Of a DNA stretch of 64,000 nt, positions 25,035 through 33,838 are shown piece by piece. Each line of letters opens with the position of its first letter. The stretch's first letter is position 1. The notes below the pieces were generated by a model. It had not been told where the DNA came from. It saw only the letters and a program-made list of their open reading frames with translations, and did not search any database. The position numbers and the translations under genes are program-made. The stretch comes from Gottfriedia luciferensis (GTDB taxonomy: Bacteria; Bacillota; Bacilli; Bacillales; Bacillaceae_G), in contig NZ_MDKC01000034.1 of the NCBI RefSeq assembly GCF_001712755.1, positions 235,168-299,167 on the forward strand, written 5' to 3'.

Positions 25035-25517
25035 TCATATTTTACTAGATTGATTTTTAACTAGCTTAATACGTTTCATACTTATTCCGCTTAATTTAAA
25101 AATTAATATACCACTTATAATAAGCAAAACACCAATTAGATGCTTAGAAGAAAACGGAACTTTCTCAAGACCTAGCCATCCCATAGAATCAAATAACATT
25201 GCAAACAATAATTGAGATGTGAGAACAATTGATATCGCATAAGTTGGTCCAAGAATTTTAGTACTATTCGTTAAGCAGAAAACAACACCTACACCGACTA
25301 TTCCGCTAATCCAATACCAATTTTTCATATTATGCAAAACAAATAATTCCTTACCTTCAAATAAAAGCCCCATTCCGAAAGAGGCTAAAAAGCCCATTCC
25401 TAATACAAATGTAGTTGTTACCCATATTCCTGCCCGTTCATTAACTTTACTATTGAATATGTTTTGTAAACCAATTAGTGATCCTGCTATTAAAGATAAT
25501 ATTAATCCATAAAGCAT
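25035..25517 (-). CDS. short DMT transporter (DUF606/YdcZ type)
   Basis: A 160-aa protein with five hydrophobic helices, beginning LYGLILSLIAGSLIGLQNIFNSKVNERAGIW, which matches the half-size YdcZ/DUF606 branch of the drug/metabolite transporter superfamily. These act as homo- or heterodimers. A related copy lies two genes upstream with a Crp/Fnr regulator between them. RBS GGAGGTG precedes ATG 25517. Substrate unknown. Confidence 0.82.
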   Translation of the reverse strand: MLYGLILSLIAGSLIGLQNIFNSKVNERAGIWVTTTFVLGMGFLASFGMGLLFEGKELFVLHNMKNWYWISGIVGVGVVFCLTNSTKILGPTYAISIVLTSQLLFAMLFDSMGWLGLEKVPFSSKHLIGVLLIISGILIFKLSGISMKRIKLVKNQSSKI

Positions 25518-25559
25518 AAATTACACCTCCAAAAAAATTCTGTATGAGTCCTAAAATTA

Positions 25560-26258
25560 TCATTCGTATATATTATTCCTTGCAAGAATACTCAATCCGG
25601 CTCGATCTTTAATAAGGATACTCCCATTTTTTCGCTCTACTAGGTCATCCTTACAGAACTGTTGAATAACTCGATTAACATGTCGATAACTCGTTCCAAT
25701 TAGATTTGCTGCGTCTTTAAGATTGATCGGATTTATATTATCGTTTTGTAAAGAATTCGCTTCATGGTATGAAACCGATAATAAGTAACTTGCTAGTCGA
25801 ACTTCTACTGGATACATTAAATTAAAGCTCATTGAATTCGACTTAATAAGAAACTTTTCCGTTATGATTTCTAATAAGAATTGAAGAAACGGTGCATAGT
25901 CTTTACCAATTTTTTTTAACCAGCGATATTCTACAGCAATCATCTCAACTGCAGATATGGCTTGAACCGTATTTATATAGTTAGAGCCTCTTACATATTC
26001 AATATCTCCAATTATTTCAAGAGGCGTTTTAAATGATAGAATTAACGTTTTACCCTCCGCTGAAGAAGTATAAACTTTGATTTTCCCTTTTACTAAAATA
26101 AACAAAGTTTTTGGTGAGTCTCCTTGAGAACAAATAAGTTCTCCTTGCATGAATCGTTTAAGAGTTAAATGAGCTTTTAAATCCTCATTAAAGACTGCTT
26201 CAATATTATGTTCAGCTAAAAAACGATTAATTTGTTCAATATCACTAGTGATTTTCAA
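25560..26258 (-). CDS. Crp/Fnr family transcriptional regulator
   Basis: A 232-aa regulator with an N-terminal cyclic-nucleotide-binding-like beta barrel (GELICSQGDSPKTLFILVKGKIKVY) and a C-terminal winged helix (DAANLIGTSYRHVNRVIQQFCKDDLVERKNG). The effector-domain Arg typical of cAMP binding is not evident, and no Fe-S Cys cluster is seen, so the ligand is unknown. Its start is TTG 26258 with AGGAGGTGA 7 nt away. It lies between two short DMT transporter genes and probably regulates them. Confidence 0.88.
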   Translation of the reverse strand: MKITSDIEQINRFLAEHNIEAVFNEDLKAHLTLKRFMQGELICSQGDSPKTLFILVKGKIKVYTSSAEGKTLILSFKTPLEIIGDIEYVRGSNYINTVQAISAVEMIAVEYRWLKKIGKDYAPFLQFLLEIITEKFLIKSNSMSFNLMYPVEVRLASYLLSVSYHEANSLQNDNINPINLKDAANLIGTSYRHVNRVIQQFCKDDLVERKNGSILIKDRAGLSILARNNIYE

Positions 26259-26286
26259 GTTAACTTCACCTCCTGTAAATTTACTT

Positions 26287-26712
26287 TTAAGACCCTAACA
26301 CAATCACACCGATTATCATCATACCAATTCCAATAAATTGTGACGGACTAATAGTAAGCTTTTTGACTCCGAACCAGCCTCTACTATCAATGATAAATGT
26401 TAAACTTAGCTGTGCGATTAAAAGTACAGAAATTGAAAATGTCACACCAATAATATGAATTGAGGTCACATTACAAAATATAACAAATGCTCCAAGTGCC
26501 CCACTTAATAAATAAATTGGATTCACTTTCTTAACTTCAGCTAATTTTTTATCTTTTATTAATAGTAGTACGAATAAAGCTACAATAAAACCTGTAAACT
26601 GTGTAATTGTAGCTGCTTGCCAAGTACCTATATCACTACTTATTTGAGAATTGGCAACTCCCTGTAGTGTAATGAATGCTCCGCCGATAATTGCTAATAA
26701 AATTCCTTTCAT
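26287..26712 (-). CDS. short DMT transporter (DUF606/YdcZ type), second copy
   Basis: A 141-aa membrane protein (KGILLAIIGGAFITLQGVANSQISSDIGTWQAA) with about five helices, related to the copy at 25035-25517. The frame is open to 26814, but CAGGAGTG before ATG 26712 sets the start. It is first in the operon DMT-Crp-DMT-HAD. About 360 bp upstream lies a large repeat region whose effect on this promoter is unknown. Confidence 0.82.
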   Translation of the reverse strand: MKGILLAIIGGAFITLQGVANSQISSDIGTWQAATITQFTGFIVALFVLLLIKDKKLAEVKKVNPIYLLSGALGAFVIFCNVTSIHIIGVTFSISVLLIAQLSLTFIIDSRGWFGVKKLTISPSQFIGIGMMIIGVIVLGS

Positions 26713-26847
26713 ATTTTTCACTCCTGACATATTGATTTCTTCATTATTAAACGATATTGGAAGGTTGTTTGGGAAGGACATATGTCCTAAAGGAAAATTG
26801 AACGATCTTTGCAATTGTGAAAAACTTTTTAGATTATATAAAATTTC

Positions 26848-27003
26848 TGTGGATAGTTTGTAGATATAGTTTTGGGAGTGTGAGATTTCTGTGGATATTC
26901 TGCTATTATGTGGAAAACCCTATATAAAAATGTGGAGAATTGTAACTATTAGTGGATAAATTGATGATGCATTTTTTGGGAAAGCTTCTAGTTTTGTGGA
27001 TAT
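26848..27003. repeat. cluster of six DnaA-box-like 9-mers
   Basis: Read on the minus strand, CTATCCACA (26848), ATATCCACA (26890), TTTTCCACA (26909), TTCTCCACA (26931), TTATCCACT (26951) and ATATCCACA (26995) each differ from the DnaA box TTATCCACA by one base, and all share one orientation. Steps are 42, 19, 22, 20 and 44 bp, close to multiples of 21. ATTTCTGTGGATA is repeated exactly at 26843 and 26885. DnaA binding is a hypothesis. Confidence 0.65.
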
Positions 27004-27071
27004 TTTGTTACTAAATAGATGAAGTCGGATACTTTAAGAAGAAATTAAAATCTGATATAGTGAAAAAACAC

Positions 27072-27243
27072 TGCCAATAAAGTATATTGATTCGCAATTA
27101 AATCCCCTTAGTCTGCAATTATTTGAGGAACTGCAAATATTTTTCGATAATCGCAATTAAAATGATCAAATCTGCAATTATATTTCTGGAATCACAAATA
27201 AAAATAGCACATCTGCAAATAAAATTAAGAAAACCGCAATTAA
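27072..27243. repeat. phased array of TGCAAWTAA words, about 21-bp period (copy B)
   Basis: Nine 9-mers related to (T/C)GCAA(T/A)TA(A/T) start at 27072, 27093, 27114, 27132, 27152, 27173, 27193, 27214 and 27235; the steps are 21, 21, 18, 20, 21, 20, 21 and 21 bp. Orientation and word match array A at 4210-4425. Spacer sequences are not shared with A. Confidence 0.82.
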
Positions 27244-27254
27244 ACGTTTATTAT

Positions 27255-27279
27255 ACCCATACCGCTTACCGTATTTCAC
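27255..27279. repeat. cap element after phased array B
   Basis: ACCCATACC starts 11 nt after the last 9-mer, followed by TTA, GTATT and CAC, the same layout as 4437-4461. Confidence 0.75.
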
Positions 27280-27447
27280 GTGTAATTCCACTAAAATCAG
27301 ATGATAATATCAATCTTATTCAAACTTTTTCATCTAAAAAGGTTAACACAGACCAATTATGTATCTACGTCAATAAAACGGACACATTAAAATGAGTTTT
27401 TTCTTTAAAAAATCCTGTTATATTTTAACTGAAAGTCTCTTTATATC

Positions 27448-27475
27448 CCTATTGAATCATTTTTGATTCAATAGG
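27448..27475. repeat. perfect hairpin inside left end of IS
   Basis: CCTATTGAATCA and its exact complement are separated by TTTT. It lies between the left inverted repeat and the end of orfB. It may block read-through transcription. Confidence 0.6.
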
Positions 27476-27517
27476 TTTCTATGAGATTTGCCTATATTGC
27501 ACTTTTTCATTTCCATT

Positions 27518-28380
27518 TCAACTAGCTTTATTGTCCATTTCATTTGGGGTTAAGTATCCAATTGCTGAATGGATCCTTTTTGCATTATAAAAACACACAA
27601 TATATTCGAATATTCGTGCTTCTGCGGTTTCTCGAGTTTCGTAAGTTTCTCTGTAGATTAACTCCCTTTTCAAAATACTATGAAACGCCTCAATACAAGC
27701 GTTGTCATAACAGTTTCCCTTTCGACTCATACTTATTCTGATATTAGCTTTTTCCAAACATTGAATATACTCCTCAGAACGATATTGGCTACCCTGATCT
27801 GAATGGTGAATTAAGCCTTGTTTTGGTGGTTGAGACTTCATAGCTCGCTTAAGTGCCATTAGTGGTAAAGCTGTGGTCATTCGGGAACTAGTTGAAAACC
27901 CAATAATTTTTCTTGAATATAAATCCATAACTGATGCCAGGTATAACCATCCTTCTCGAGTCCAAATATAAGTAATATCACTTACCCATACTTGACCAGG
28001 AGCACTGGTCTTAAAATTTTGATTTAATATATTCGGTATTTTGCTTCTTGTTGTTTTTCAGTTTGTTTAGCTCTGTACTTTTTGACAGTGATGGATCGTA
28101 AACTATTTGCTTTCATGAGACGTTGCACTGTTTTTAAGGATATGATCGAACCATGTTTATTTAGAGTTCGAAGAATTTTAATAGCTCCATATCTTTTATT
28201 AGACTCAAGATAGATTTCCTTTATTTGTTTAGATAACTTCTCTTTGATTAAAGTCCTTTTCGATTGTGGTCGCTTCAACCAATCATAATATCCACTTCTT
28301 GATACACCTAGTACCTTGCACATCTTTGAAACACGAAATTCGTGTCGGTGTTGATGGATAAATCGAAAAATTACTTCGGG
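27518..28380 (-). pseudogene. IS3-family transposase OrfB, frameshifted
   Basis: The N-terminal part (MCKVLGVSRSGYYDWLKRP) is in one frame to a stop at 28024. The catalytic part continues in another frame to 27518 and contains the DDE residues: Asp in GQVWVSDITYIW, Asp in HHSDQGSQY and Glu in CIEAFHSILKRE. A single missing base near 28035 (CC where CCC or similar is expected) restores the frame. The reading frame upstream of ATG 28323 stays open to the orfA overlap, as expected for a -1 programmed frameshift product. Confidence 0.9.
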
Positions 28381-28655
28381 TCTTTCGCAAAGATGTGCAT
28401 TGCCTTTTTTAAAATCGCATTCTCTTCTTCTAGTTCCTTAATTCGTTTCTCTAAATCAGACATTTCCTTGTGTTCAGGAGATAAATTCCCACTACCAATA
28501 AAGCTAGTCTCTTTAGAATCTTTATATTTTCTAACCCATCGAGTGAGTGTACTATAATTTATTTCTAAATTTCTAGCGACTTCTCTAGCACTCTTCCCCT
28601 CCTCAACAACTAATTTAACTGCCTGTAATTTGAATTTTTTATCATGATGACTCAT
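28371..28655 (-). CDS. IS3-family transposase OrfA
   Basis: A 94-aa protein with a transposase-type HTH (EVARNLEINYSTLTRWVRKYKD) and a C-terminal leucine-rich coiled coil (LEKRIKELEEENAILKKAM), the normal OrfA layout. The start is ATG 28655 with GGGAGTG upstream; a GTG at 28664 is less likely. Near its end lies the A_AAA_AAG heptamer that moves ribosomes into the orfB frame. Confidence 0.9.
   Translation of the reverse strand: MSHHDKKFKLQAVKLVVEEGKSAREVARNLEINYSTLTRWVRKYKDSKETSFIGSGNLSPEHKEMSDLEKRIKELEEENAILKKAMHIFAKDPK
28404..28410 (-). other. programmed -1 frameshift heptamer of IS3 element
   Basis: On the minus strand A_AAA_AAG is read in the orfA frame as TTA AAA AAG. The orfB frame is -1 relative to orfA, as this slip requires. 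Confidence 0.8.
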
Positions 28656-28806
28656 AAAACACACTCCCGACCTAAGATACTAAATATAATTTTACATTAG
28701 AATCATTTCAGTGTGTCCGTTTTTTAGTCTACATGCATTATTACCTAGAATCAGCTATTTTTCAGAGCTAAGCATGGTTAGGCTCGAAAGAATACCCTAA
28801 AAAAAT

Positions 28807-28837
28807 AAAAAATCAGGCCACTGAGCTAGCCTGATTC
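28807..28837 (-). terminator. terminator of trp operon
   Basis: On the minus strand AATCAGGC pairs with GCCTGATT and runs into a T-rich tract, just after trpA. Confidence 0.88.
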
Positions 28838-28845
28838 ACTTTTTA

Positions 28846-29634
28846 TTAAATTACTTCTTCACTTACTAAACTTGATTCCATTAAAAGTTTAATTTCATTA
28901 ATCTTATTTTGATTAAATAAATCAACAATTTTACTTCCAACAATAACTCCATCACAATCTTGGCTTAATTCCTTTACTTGTTCTGGATTAGATACACCGA
29001 ATCCAGCTATTACAGGTTTATTACTAATTTCTTTAACACTTTTTAAAAAGGATGATAGGCTATCATCTAGCTCATTTCGAACACCAGTAATCCCTTTTAC
29101 TGTTACTGTGTATAAGAATCCTCTTCCTTTTTCAGCAATATTAATGATTCGATCTTTTGGTGTAGCCATTGTGACTAATCGAATTAGTTCTACTCCACAT
29201 TCTTCAAGTTGATGAATGATAATTTCTTCTTCTTCGATTGGTAGGTCAGGAATAATACATCCATCTACCCCTGCTTGCTGTAGGTCAGATACGAACCTGT
29301 CAATTCCATAAGCTAAAATGGGATTCATATAGGTCATGACGATTAAAGGTACAGAAATTAACTTACGAACTTCTTTTATTTTTTCGATTACAGCTTTTAA
29401 CGTTGTACCAGCTTGTAATGCTCGAATACCTGCTTGTTGAATTACTGGTCCGTCTGCTACTGGGTCTGAGAATGGAATACCTATTTCGATTGCTGATGCG
29501 CCAAATTTTTCTAGTAAAGCAAGTCTTCCCCCTAATACTTCAAGACCACCATCTCCTGCCATTACATAAGGAATAAAAAGCTTTTCCCCTTTTTTAAGTC
29601 GTTCTGAAAATTGGAATTCAATTCGATTTAACAT
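28846..29634 (-). CDS. trpA: tryptophan synthase alpha subunit
   Basis: TrpA cleaves indole-3-glycerol phosphate to indole, which passes to TrpB. The 262-aa TIM barrel shows LFIPYVMAGD, the catalytic-Glu region AIEIGIPFSDPVADGPVIQ, MTYMNPI and GCIIPDLPIEE. It is the last gene of trpEGDCFBA, one base after the trpB stop, with RBS GGAGGG. Confidence 0.97.
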   Translation of the reverse strand: MLNRIEFQFSERLKKGEKLFIPYVMAGDGGLEVLGGRLALLEKFGASAIEIGIPFSDPVADGPVIQQAGIRALQAGTTLKAVIEKIKEVRKLISVPLIVMTYMNPILAYGIDRFVSDLQQAGVDGCIIPDLPIEEEEIIIHQLEECGVELIRLVTMATPKDRIINIAEKGRGFLYTVTVKGITGVRNELDDSLSSFLKSVKEISNKPVIAGFGVSNPEQVKELSQDCDGVIVGSKIVDLFNQNKINEIKLLMESSLVSEEVI

Positions 29635-29635
29635 A

Positions 29636-30835
29636 TTATTTACCCTCCTTTAATCGCTCACGAACGGTATGAACATCTTTATCGCCTCTACCTGATAAAC
29701 AAATGACTAAACTTTCATCTTTCTTCATTGTTGCTGCTAGCTTTATTGCATAGGCAACAGCATGTGCACTTTCTAATGCTGGAATGATTCCTTCTAATCT
29801 TGCTAGTAATTGGAATGCTTCAAGTGCTTCTTCATCTGTGATCGATTCGTATTTTACTCGTTCAATATCTTTTAAATAACAATGTTCAGGACCTACCCCT
29901 GGGTAGTCAAGCCCCGCAGAAATTGAATGGGCTTCTTGTATTTGACCATCTTCATCTTGTAGTAAATACATTAATGCACCGTGTAATACGCCTGGTACAC
30001 CTTTTGTTAAAGATGCTGCTTGCTTATCTGTATGGATTCCATGCCCAGCCGCTTCTACTCCAAATAACTTTACACTTTCATCCGTTATAAATGGATGGAA
30101 CATACCAATTGCATTACTTCCTCCGCCAATACAAGCTACTACTGCATCAGGAAGTTTACCTTCCTTTGCTAAAAATTGTTGTCTTGTTTCTTTTCCAATT
30201 ACACTTTGGAAATCTCGTACCATCATAGGAAAAGGGTGCGGCCCCATCACTGATCCTAATAAATAATGTGTGTCATCTACATTTGCAACCCAGTAGCGAA
30301 GTGCTTCATTTACTGCATCCTTTAGTGTCGCACTTCCGGATTCAACACTAATCACTTTTGCACCTAGTAATTCCATTCGGAAAACATTCAGTTCTTGTCT
30401 TCGAACATCCTCCGCGCCCATGAAAATAACACATTCTAAATTTAATAAAGCACAAACAGTTGCAGTTGCTACACCGTGTTGTCCTGCTCCTGTTTCAGCA
30501 ACGATTTTTCGTTTACCCATTCGAATTGCAAGTAATGCCTGACCAATCGCATTGTTAATTTTGTGAGCACCAGTATGATTTAAGTCCTCACGTTTTAAAT
30601 AAATGCTAGCTCCGTTAGCATGCTTAGTTAAGTTTTCTGCAAAGTAAAGAGGTGTTTGGCGACCTACATAATCCTTTGACAATCTTTCAATTTCCTCATT
30701 AAATGCTGCATCATCTTTAATTTTTGAATAAGCTTCTTCTAATTCAGTTATGGCTTGAACAAGCGTTTCGGGTATATATTTCCCTCCATACATACCGAAA
30801 TGACCTTTTACATCTGGAAGTGTATACGTAGACAT
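29636..30835 (-). CDS. trpB: tryptophan synthase beta subunit
   Basis: TrpB condenses indole with serine using PLP. The 399-aa protein has the PLP lysine in [13 protein letters not shown], the [13 protein letters not shown] loop, and the phosphate-binding [18 protein letters not shown] lies before ATG 30835, which immediately follows the trpF stop. Confidence 0.98.
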   Translation of the reverse strand: MSTYTLPDVKGHFGMYGGKYIPETLVQAITELEEAYSKIKDDAAFNEEIERLSKDYVGRQTPLYFAENLTKHANGASIYLKREDLNHTGAHKINNAIGQALLAIRMGKRKIVAETGAGQHGVATATVCALLNLECVIFMGAEDVRRQELNVFRMELLGAKVISVESGSATLKDAVNEALRYWVANVDDTHYLLGSVMGPHPFPMMVRDFQSVIGKETRQQFLAKEGKLPDAVVACIGGGSNAIGMFHPFITDESVKLFGVEAAGHGIHTDKQAASLTKGVPGVLHGALMYLLQDEDGQIQEAHSISAGLDYPGVGPEHCYLKDIERVKYESITDEEALEAFQLLARLEGIIPALESAHAVAYAIKLAATMKKDESLVICLSGRGDKDVHTVRERLKEGK

Positions 30836-31441
30836 TTAAATTCCTCCTAATTTTACTTTTTTTATAAAACTTTTTATTTTTTCTTTATCTTTTTTTCCGT
30901 TTGTTTCAACCCCACTACTTACATCAACCATTATTGGTTTTACGACGCTACATGCAGGTATTACATTCTCAATCGTCAATCCACCGGCTAAAATCAAATT
31001 ATCTACTTTCTTTGATCTAACAAGATTCCAGTTAAATGTTGTTCCGTTTCCTCCACGATATTTTCCACTCGGGCTATCAACTAAAATATAATCACAATCA
31101 TATTCTGCTATTTTTTCAACGTCCTTTTCCGATTGAACTCGTAATGCTTTGATTACTGGAAAAGATAATGAACGACAAAATTCTGGCGTTTCATCCCCAT
31201 GTAGCTGAAGATGTGTTAAACCAACTTCCTGGTAAATGGATTCTAATGTCTCCTTTGTTTCATTTACAAAAACGCCAATCTTCATTACCGAATCTGGCAA
31301 TGATTCGATGATCTTTTTTGCCTCATTAATTTCAATTTGACGTTTACTTTCTGCAAATACAAATCCAATTGCATCAGCTCCGGCATCTATTGCACTTTTA
31401 GCTGTTATTAAATCGGTAATGCCACAAATTTTCACTTTCAC
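30836..31441 (-). CDS. trpF: phosphoribosylanthranilate isomerase
   Basis: TrpF performs the Amadori rearrangement of PRA to CdRP. The 201-aa barrel begins KVKICGITD with the catalytic Cys, and has LQLHGDE and DVSSGVETNG. It uses a GTG start that overlaps the trpC stop (GTGA), with AAGGAG upstream. Confidence 0.96.
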   Translation of the reverse strand: MKVKICGITDLITAKSAIDAGADAIGFVFAESKRQIEINEAKKIIESLPDSVMKIGVFVNETKETLESIYQEVGLTHLQLHGDETPEFCRSLSFPVIKALRVQSEKDVEKIAEYDCDYILVDSPSGKYRGGNGTTFNWNLVRSKKVDNLILAGGLTIENVIPACSVVKPIMVDVSSGVETNGKKDKEKIKSFIKKVKLGGI

Positions 31442-32226
31442 TGTTTAGTCTCCTTAAGAATAGGAACCATCAGCTCTCTCATGTTTGATGATAATTCATT
31501 GCTCCTCATTAATGCCTCTCCGACTAAAATTCCGTTTGCCCCAACATCTCTTACACGTTTTGCATCATACTGATTGAAAATTCCACTTTCACTAATAATG
31601 AACCCTCCATCTGCTTGAATAAGTGGTGCTAGTCTTTCTGTCACACCCAGATCCACTTCAAATGTTTTTAAGTTTCGGTTATTAATGCCATATAGACCAG
31701 GCCTAATTTTTAGTGCTTTTTCTAAATCTTCCTCGTCATGTACTTCCATCAATACTTCAAGATTTTGCTGCTTAGCATACTGATATAAATGATTTAATGC
31801 TGTAAATGGTAACGCAGCAGCGATTAGTAAAATAATGTTTGCTCCATGCTCTTTTGCGATATCTATTTGAACTGGATCAATAATAAAATCCTTACACAAT
31901 ATCGGAATATTAACGGAATCACGTACGATTTTCAGATCTTTAAAGGAACCTTTGAAGAAAGTTGTATCTGTTAAAACAGATATTGCAGCTGCTCCATTTT
32001 CTTCGTATTTCTTTGCTTGTTCTGCAGGATTGAGATTTGTATTAATGTCCCCTTTTGATGGTGACGCTCGTTTAAACTCCGCAATGATCGATAAATGGTC
32101 TGCAACTTTTAATTGCTCAATTAATGATAAATTCGTTGATTGATTCTTTATTTTCCGACTAATCGCTCTTAAACTTTTAATTTCGATTTGTTTTTGAGAA
32201 ATAATTCGATCTAAAATGGTTTCCAT
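31438..32226 (-). CDS. trpC: indole-3-glycerol phosphate synthase
   Basis: TrpC closes the indole ring. The 262-aa barrel has IAEFKRASPSKGDI, ILCKDFIIDPVQI, LYGINNRNLKTFEV and ISESGI. The ATG follows the trpD stop with no gap, and RBS AGAGG lies inside trpD. Confidence 0.97.
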   Translation of the reverse strand: METILDRIISQKQIEIKSLRAISRKIKNQSTNLSLIEQLKVADHLSIIAEFKRASPSKGDINTNLNPAEQAKKYEENGAAAISVLTDTTFFKGSFKDLKIVRDSVNIPILCKDFIIDPVQIDIAKEHGANIILLIAAALPFTALNHLYQYAKQQNLEVLMEVHDEEDLEKALKIRPGLYGINNRNLKTFEVDLGVTERLAPLIQADGGFIISESGIFNQYDAKRVRDVGANGILVGEALMRSNELSSNMRELMVPILKETKQ

Positions 32227-33255
32227 TTAAATAACCTCTCTTTTTAGTTTGCTAGTTTTTTCGACTAGTTTTTGTAATTTCTCATAAGCTGCACCAGAAT
32301 CAATGCTCTCTTCAGCCTTCCTAATACCATCCGTAATTTGATTGACCATACCTGAAGTATAGATTGCTAAACCAGCATTTAATAAAACTGTATCTCTAAA
32401 AGCTCCTTTTTCCCCTTTTAATACTCGAAGAAGAATATCTGCATTCCTCTTTGCATCTCCACCTTTTATTTCTGTATTTGGATAATAAGTTAATCCAACT
32501 TCTTCTGGATGAAGTGTCATCTTTTTCAGTTCATTATTTTCAAGTAGGACGATATGATTTTCGCCGGCTAACGATGCTTCATCTAAATGCCCTGCACCGT
32601 TTAATACAATCGCTCGTTTACGTCCTAATTTATTTAGTACTTCTGCAAATACCTCTAAATAATCTCTTCTGTAAATTCCTAATAGTTGGGTCTCTAACTC
32701 AACAGGATTTGTTAAAGGTCCTATTAAATTAAAAATGGTCGGGATTTGCAACTCACGTCTAACCTTCATAACTTTTTTCAACCTTGGATGAACATATGGA
32801 GCAAATAAAAAGGCAATTCCTATTTCATCTAAAAGCTCCTCGGAAGCTTGTGTTGGAATCGATAGCTCCACACCTAATTGTTCTAATACATCGGCACTAC
32901 CTGTTTTACTGGACATGCTACGGTTTCCATGTTTTGCAATTGGAATTCCACTTCCCGCAATAACAAACGCTGATGTTGTACTCACATTAAAGCTCGATGA
33001 GTTATCTCCACCTGTACCACAGTTATCAATGACATTATGAAACTTCCTAGTAAATCCTACCGTATGATTTCGAATTGCGTTTACTAGTCCTGCGATTTCG
33101 TTTACTGTTTCACCTTTTGTTTTTAAAGCAACTAGAAATGCTGCGATTTCACTATCTGATATTTGATCATCCTGTAGAATCCTACCGACAGCTACTTGCA
33201 TTTCTTCTACTGTAAACGACTCTCGATTAGCTAAGCGTTGAAGGTACTCTTTCAT
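32227..33255 (-). CDS. trpD: anthranilate phosphoribosyltransferase
   Basis: TrpD transfers phosphoribose from PRPP to anthranilate. The 342-aa protein shows the PRPP motif DNCGTGGDNSSSFNVS, KHGNRSMSSKTGSADVLE and LIGPLTNP. It overlaps the end of trpG by 29 nt; RBS AGGAGG precedes ATG 33255. Confidence 0.97.
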   Translation of the reverse strand: MKEYLQRLANRESFTVEEMQVAVGRILQDDQISDSEIAAFLVALKTKGETVNEIAGLVNAIRNHTVGFTRKFHNVIDNCGTGGDNSSSFNVSTTSAFVIAGSGIPIAKHGNRSMSSKTGSADVLEQLGVELSIPTQASEELLDEIGIAFLFAPYVHPRLKKVMKVRRELQIPTIFNLIGPLTNPVELETQLLGIYRRDYLEVFAEVLNKLGRKRAIVLNGAGHLDEASLAGENHIVLLENNELKKMTLHPEEVGLTYYPNTEIKGGDAKRNADILLRVLKGEKGAFRDTVLLNAGLAIYTSGMVNQITDGIRKAEESIDSGAAYEKLQKLVEKTSKLKREVI

Positions 33256-33838
33256 CTTTTAATTCCTCCTTTATTTCATTTAAAAAATTTAGTAAAAGTT
33301 GTTTTCCGTATTCTGTTCCAATAGATTCCGGATGAAATTGCATGCCGTAGATTGGATATTTTCGATGTTTAATGGCCATGATTTCTTGATCGTCCATAGC
33401 AAATGCTAAAGTTTCAAATAATGGCGGTATAGTTTCCTTTTCAATTACCAGTGAATGGTATCGCATAACTTCTAACGGTTGGGACATGTAGGCAAATAAA
33501 TTACTGCCATCATGCCTAATTTTCGATGTTTTTCCATGTTTGATTTGTCCAGCTTTAATGATTTTTGCGCCAAATGCATAACCGATTGCTTGGTGCCCTA
33601 AGCAAATGCCTAGTATTGGCACAGTCTTATGAAAAGTTTGTATGAGTTCATTCGTTTCCTGCTTCTCTTCGGGCTTACCTGGTCCTGGAGAAAGAATAAT
33701 TGCTTTTGGATTCATTTCTTTTATTTCATCAATCGAAATTTTGTCATATCTAGCGATTTTCATTTCTTCGCCAAGCTCTCCTAAAAATTGATAAAGATTG
33801 TAAGTAAAAGAATCATAGTGATCAATTATTAAAATCAT
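33227..33838 (-). CDS. trpG: anthranilate synthase glutamine amidotransferase component
   Basis: A 203-aa class I amidotransferase with the nucleophile Cys in LGICLGHQAIGYAFG and the His/Glu pair in QFHPESIGTEYG. It supplies ammonia to TrpE and may also serve PabB. In B. subtilis this subunit is encoded in the folate cluster; here it lies inside the trp operon. It overlaps the trpE end by 17 nt with RBS GGAGG. Confidence 0.96.
   Translation of the reverse strand: MILIIDHYDSFTYNLYQFLGELGEEMKIARYDKISIDEIKEMNPKAIILSPGPGKPEEKQETNELIQTFHKTVPILGICLGHQAIGYAFGAKIIKAGQIKHGKTSKIRHDGSNLFAYMSQPLEVMRYHSLVIEKETIPPLFETLAFAMDDQEIMAIKHRKYPIYGMQFHPESIGTEYGKQLLLNFLNEIKEELKDERVPSTLS

Larger units (their letters stand above)
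26713..27363. other. intergenic region upstream of DMT gene with two phased arrays
   Basis: No credible gene is present in these 651 bases. It carries a cluster of DnaA-box-like words (26848-27003), the TGCAAWTAA array (27072-27243) and its cap (27255-27279), and ends at the IS3 insertion. Confidence 0.7.
27375..28725 (-). mobile_element. IS3-family (IS150-like) insertion sequence, transposase frameshifted
   Basis: The element is bounded by inverted repeats with the core AAAACGGACACA (27375-27386, and inverted at 28714-28725). It is about 1.35 kb and carries orfA and orfB on the minus strand with an A_AAA_AAG slippery heptamer between them. TCTAC occurs just outside both ends (27364-27368 and 28728-28732), a candidate target duplication; the exact outer base of the left end is unsure by about two nt. 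orfB has a one-base deletion, so the copy is probably immobile by itself. Confidence 0.88.

Noticed and set aside
27123..27395. A 90-codon plus-strand frame
   Set aside because: It is built from array B and its cap and ends in the IS inverted repeat; composition follows the repeat, not a protein.
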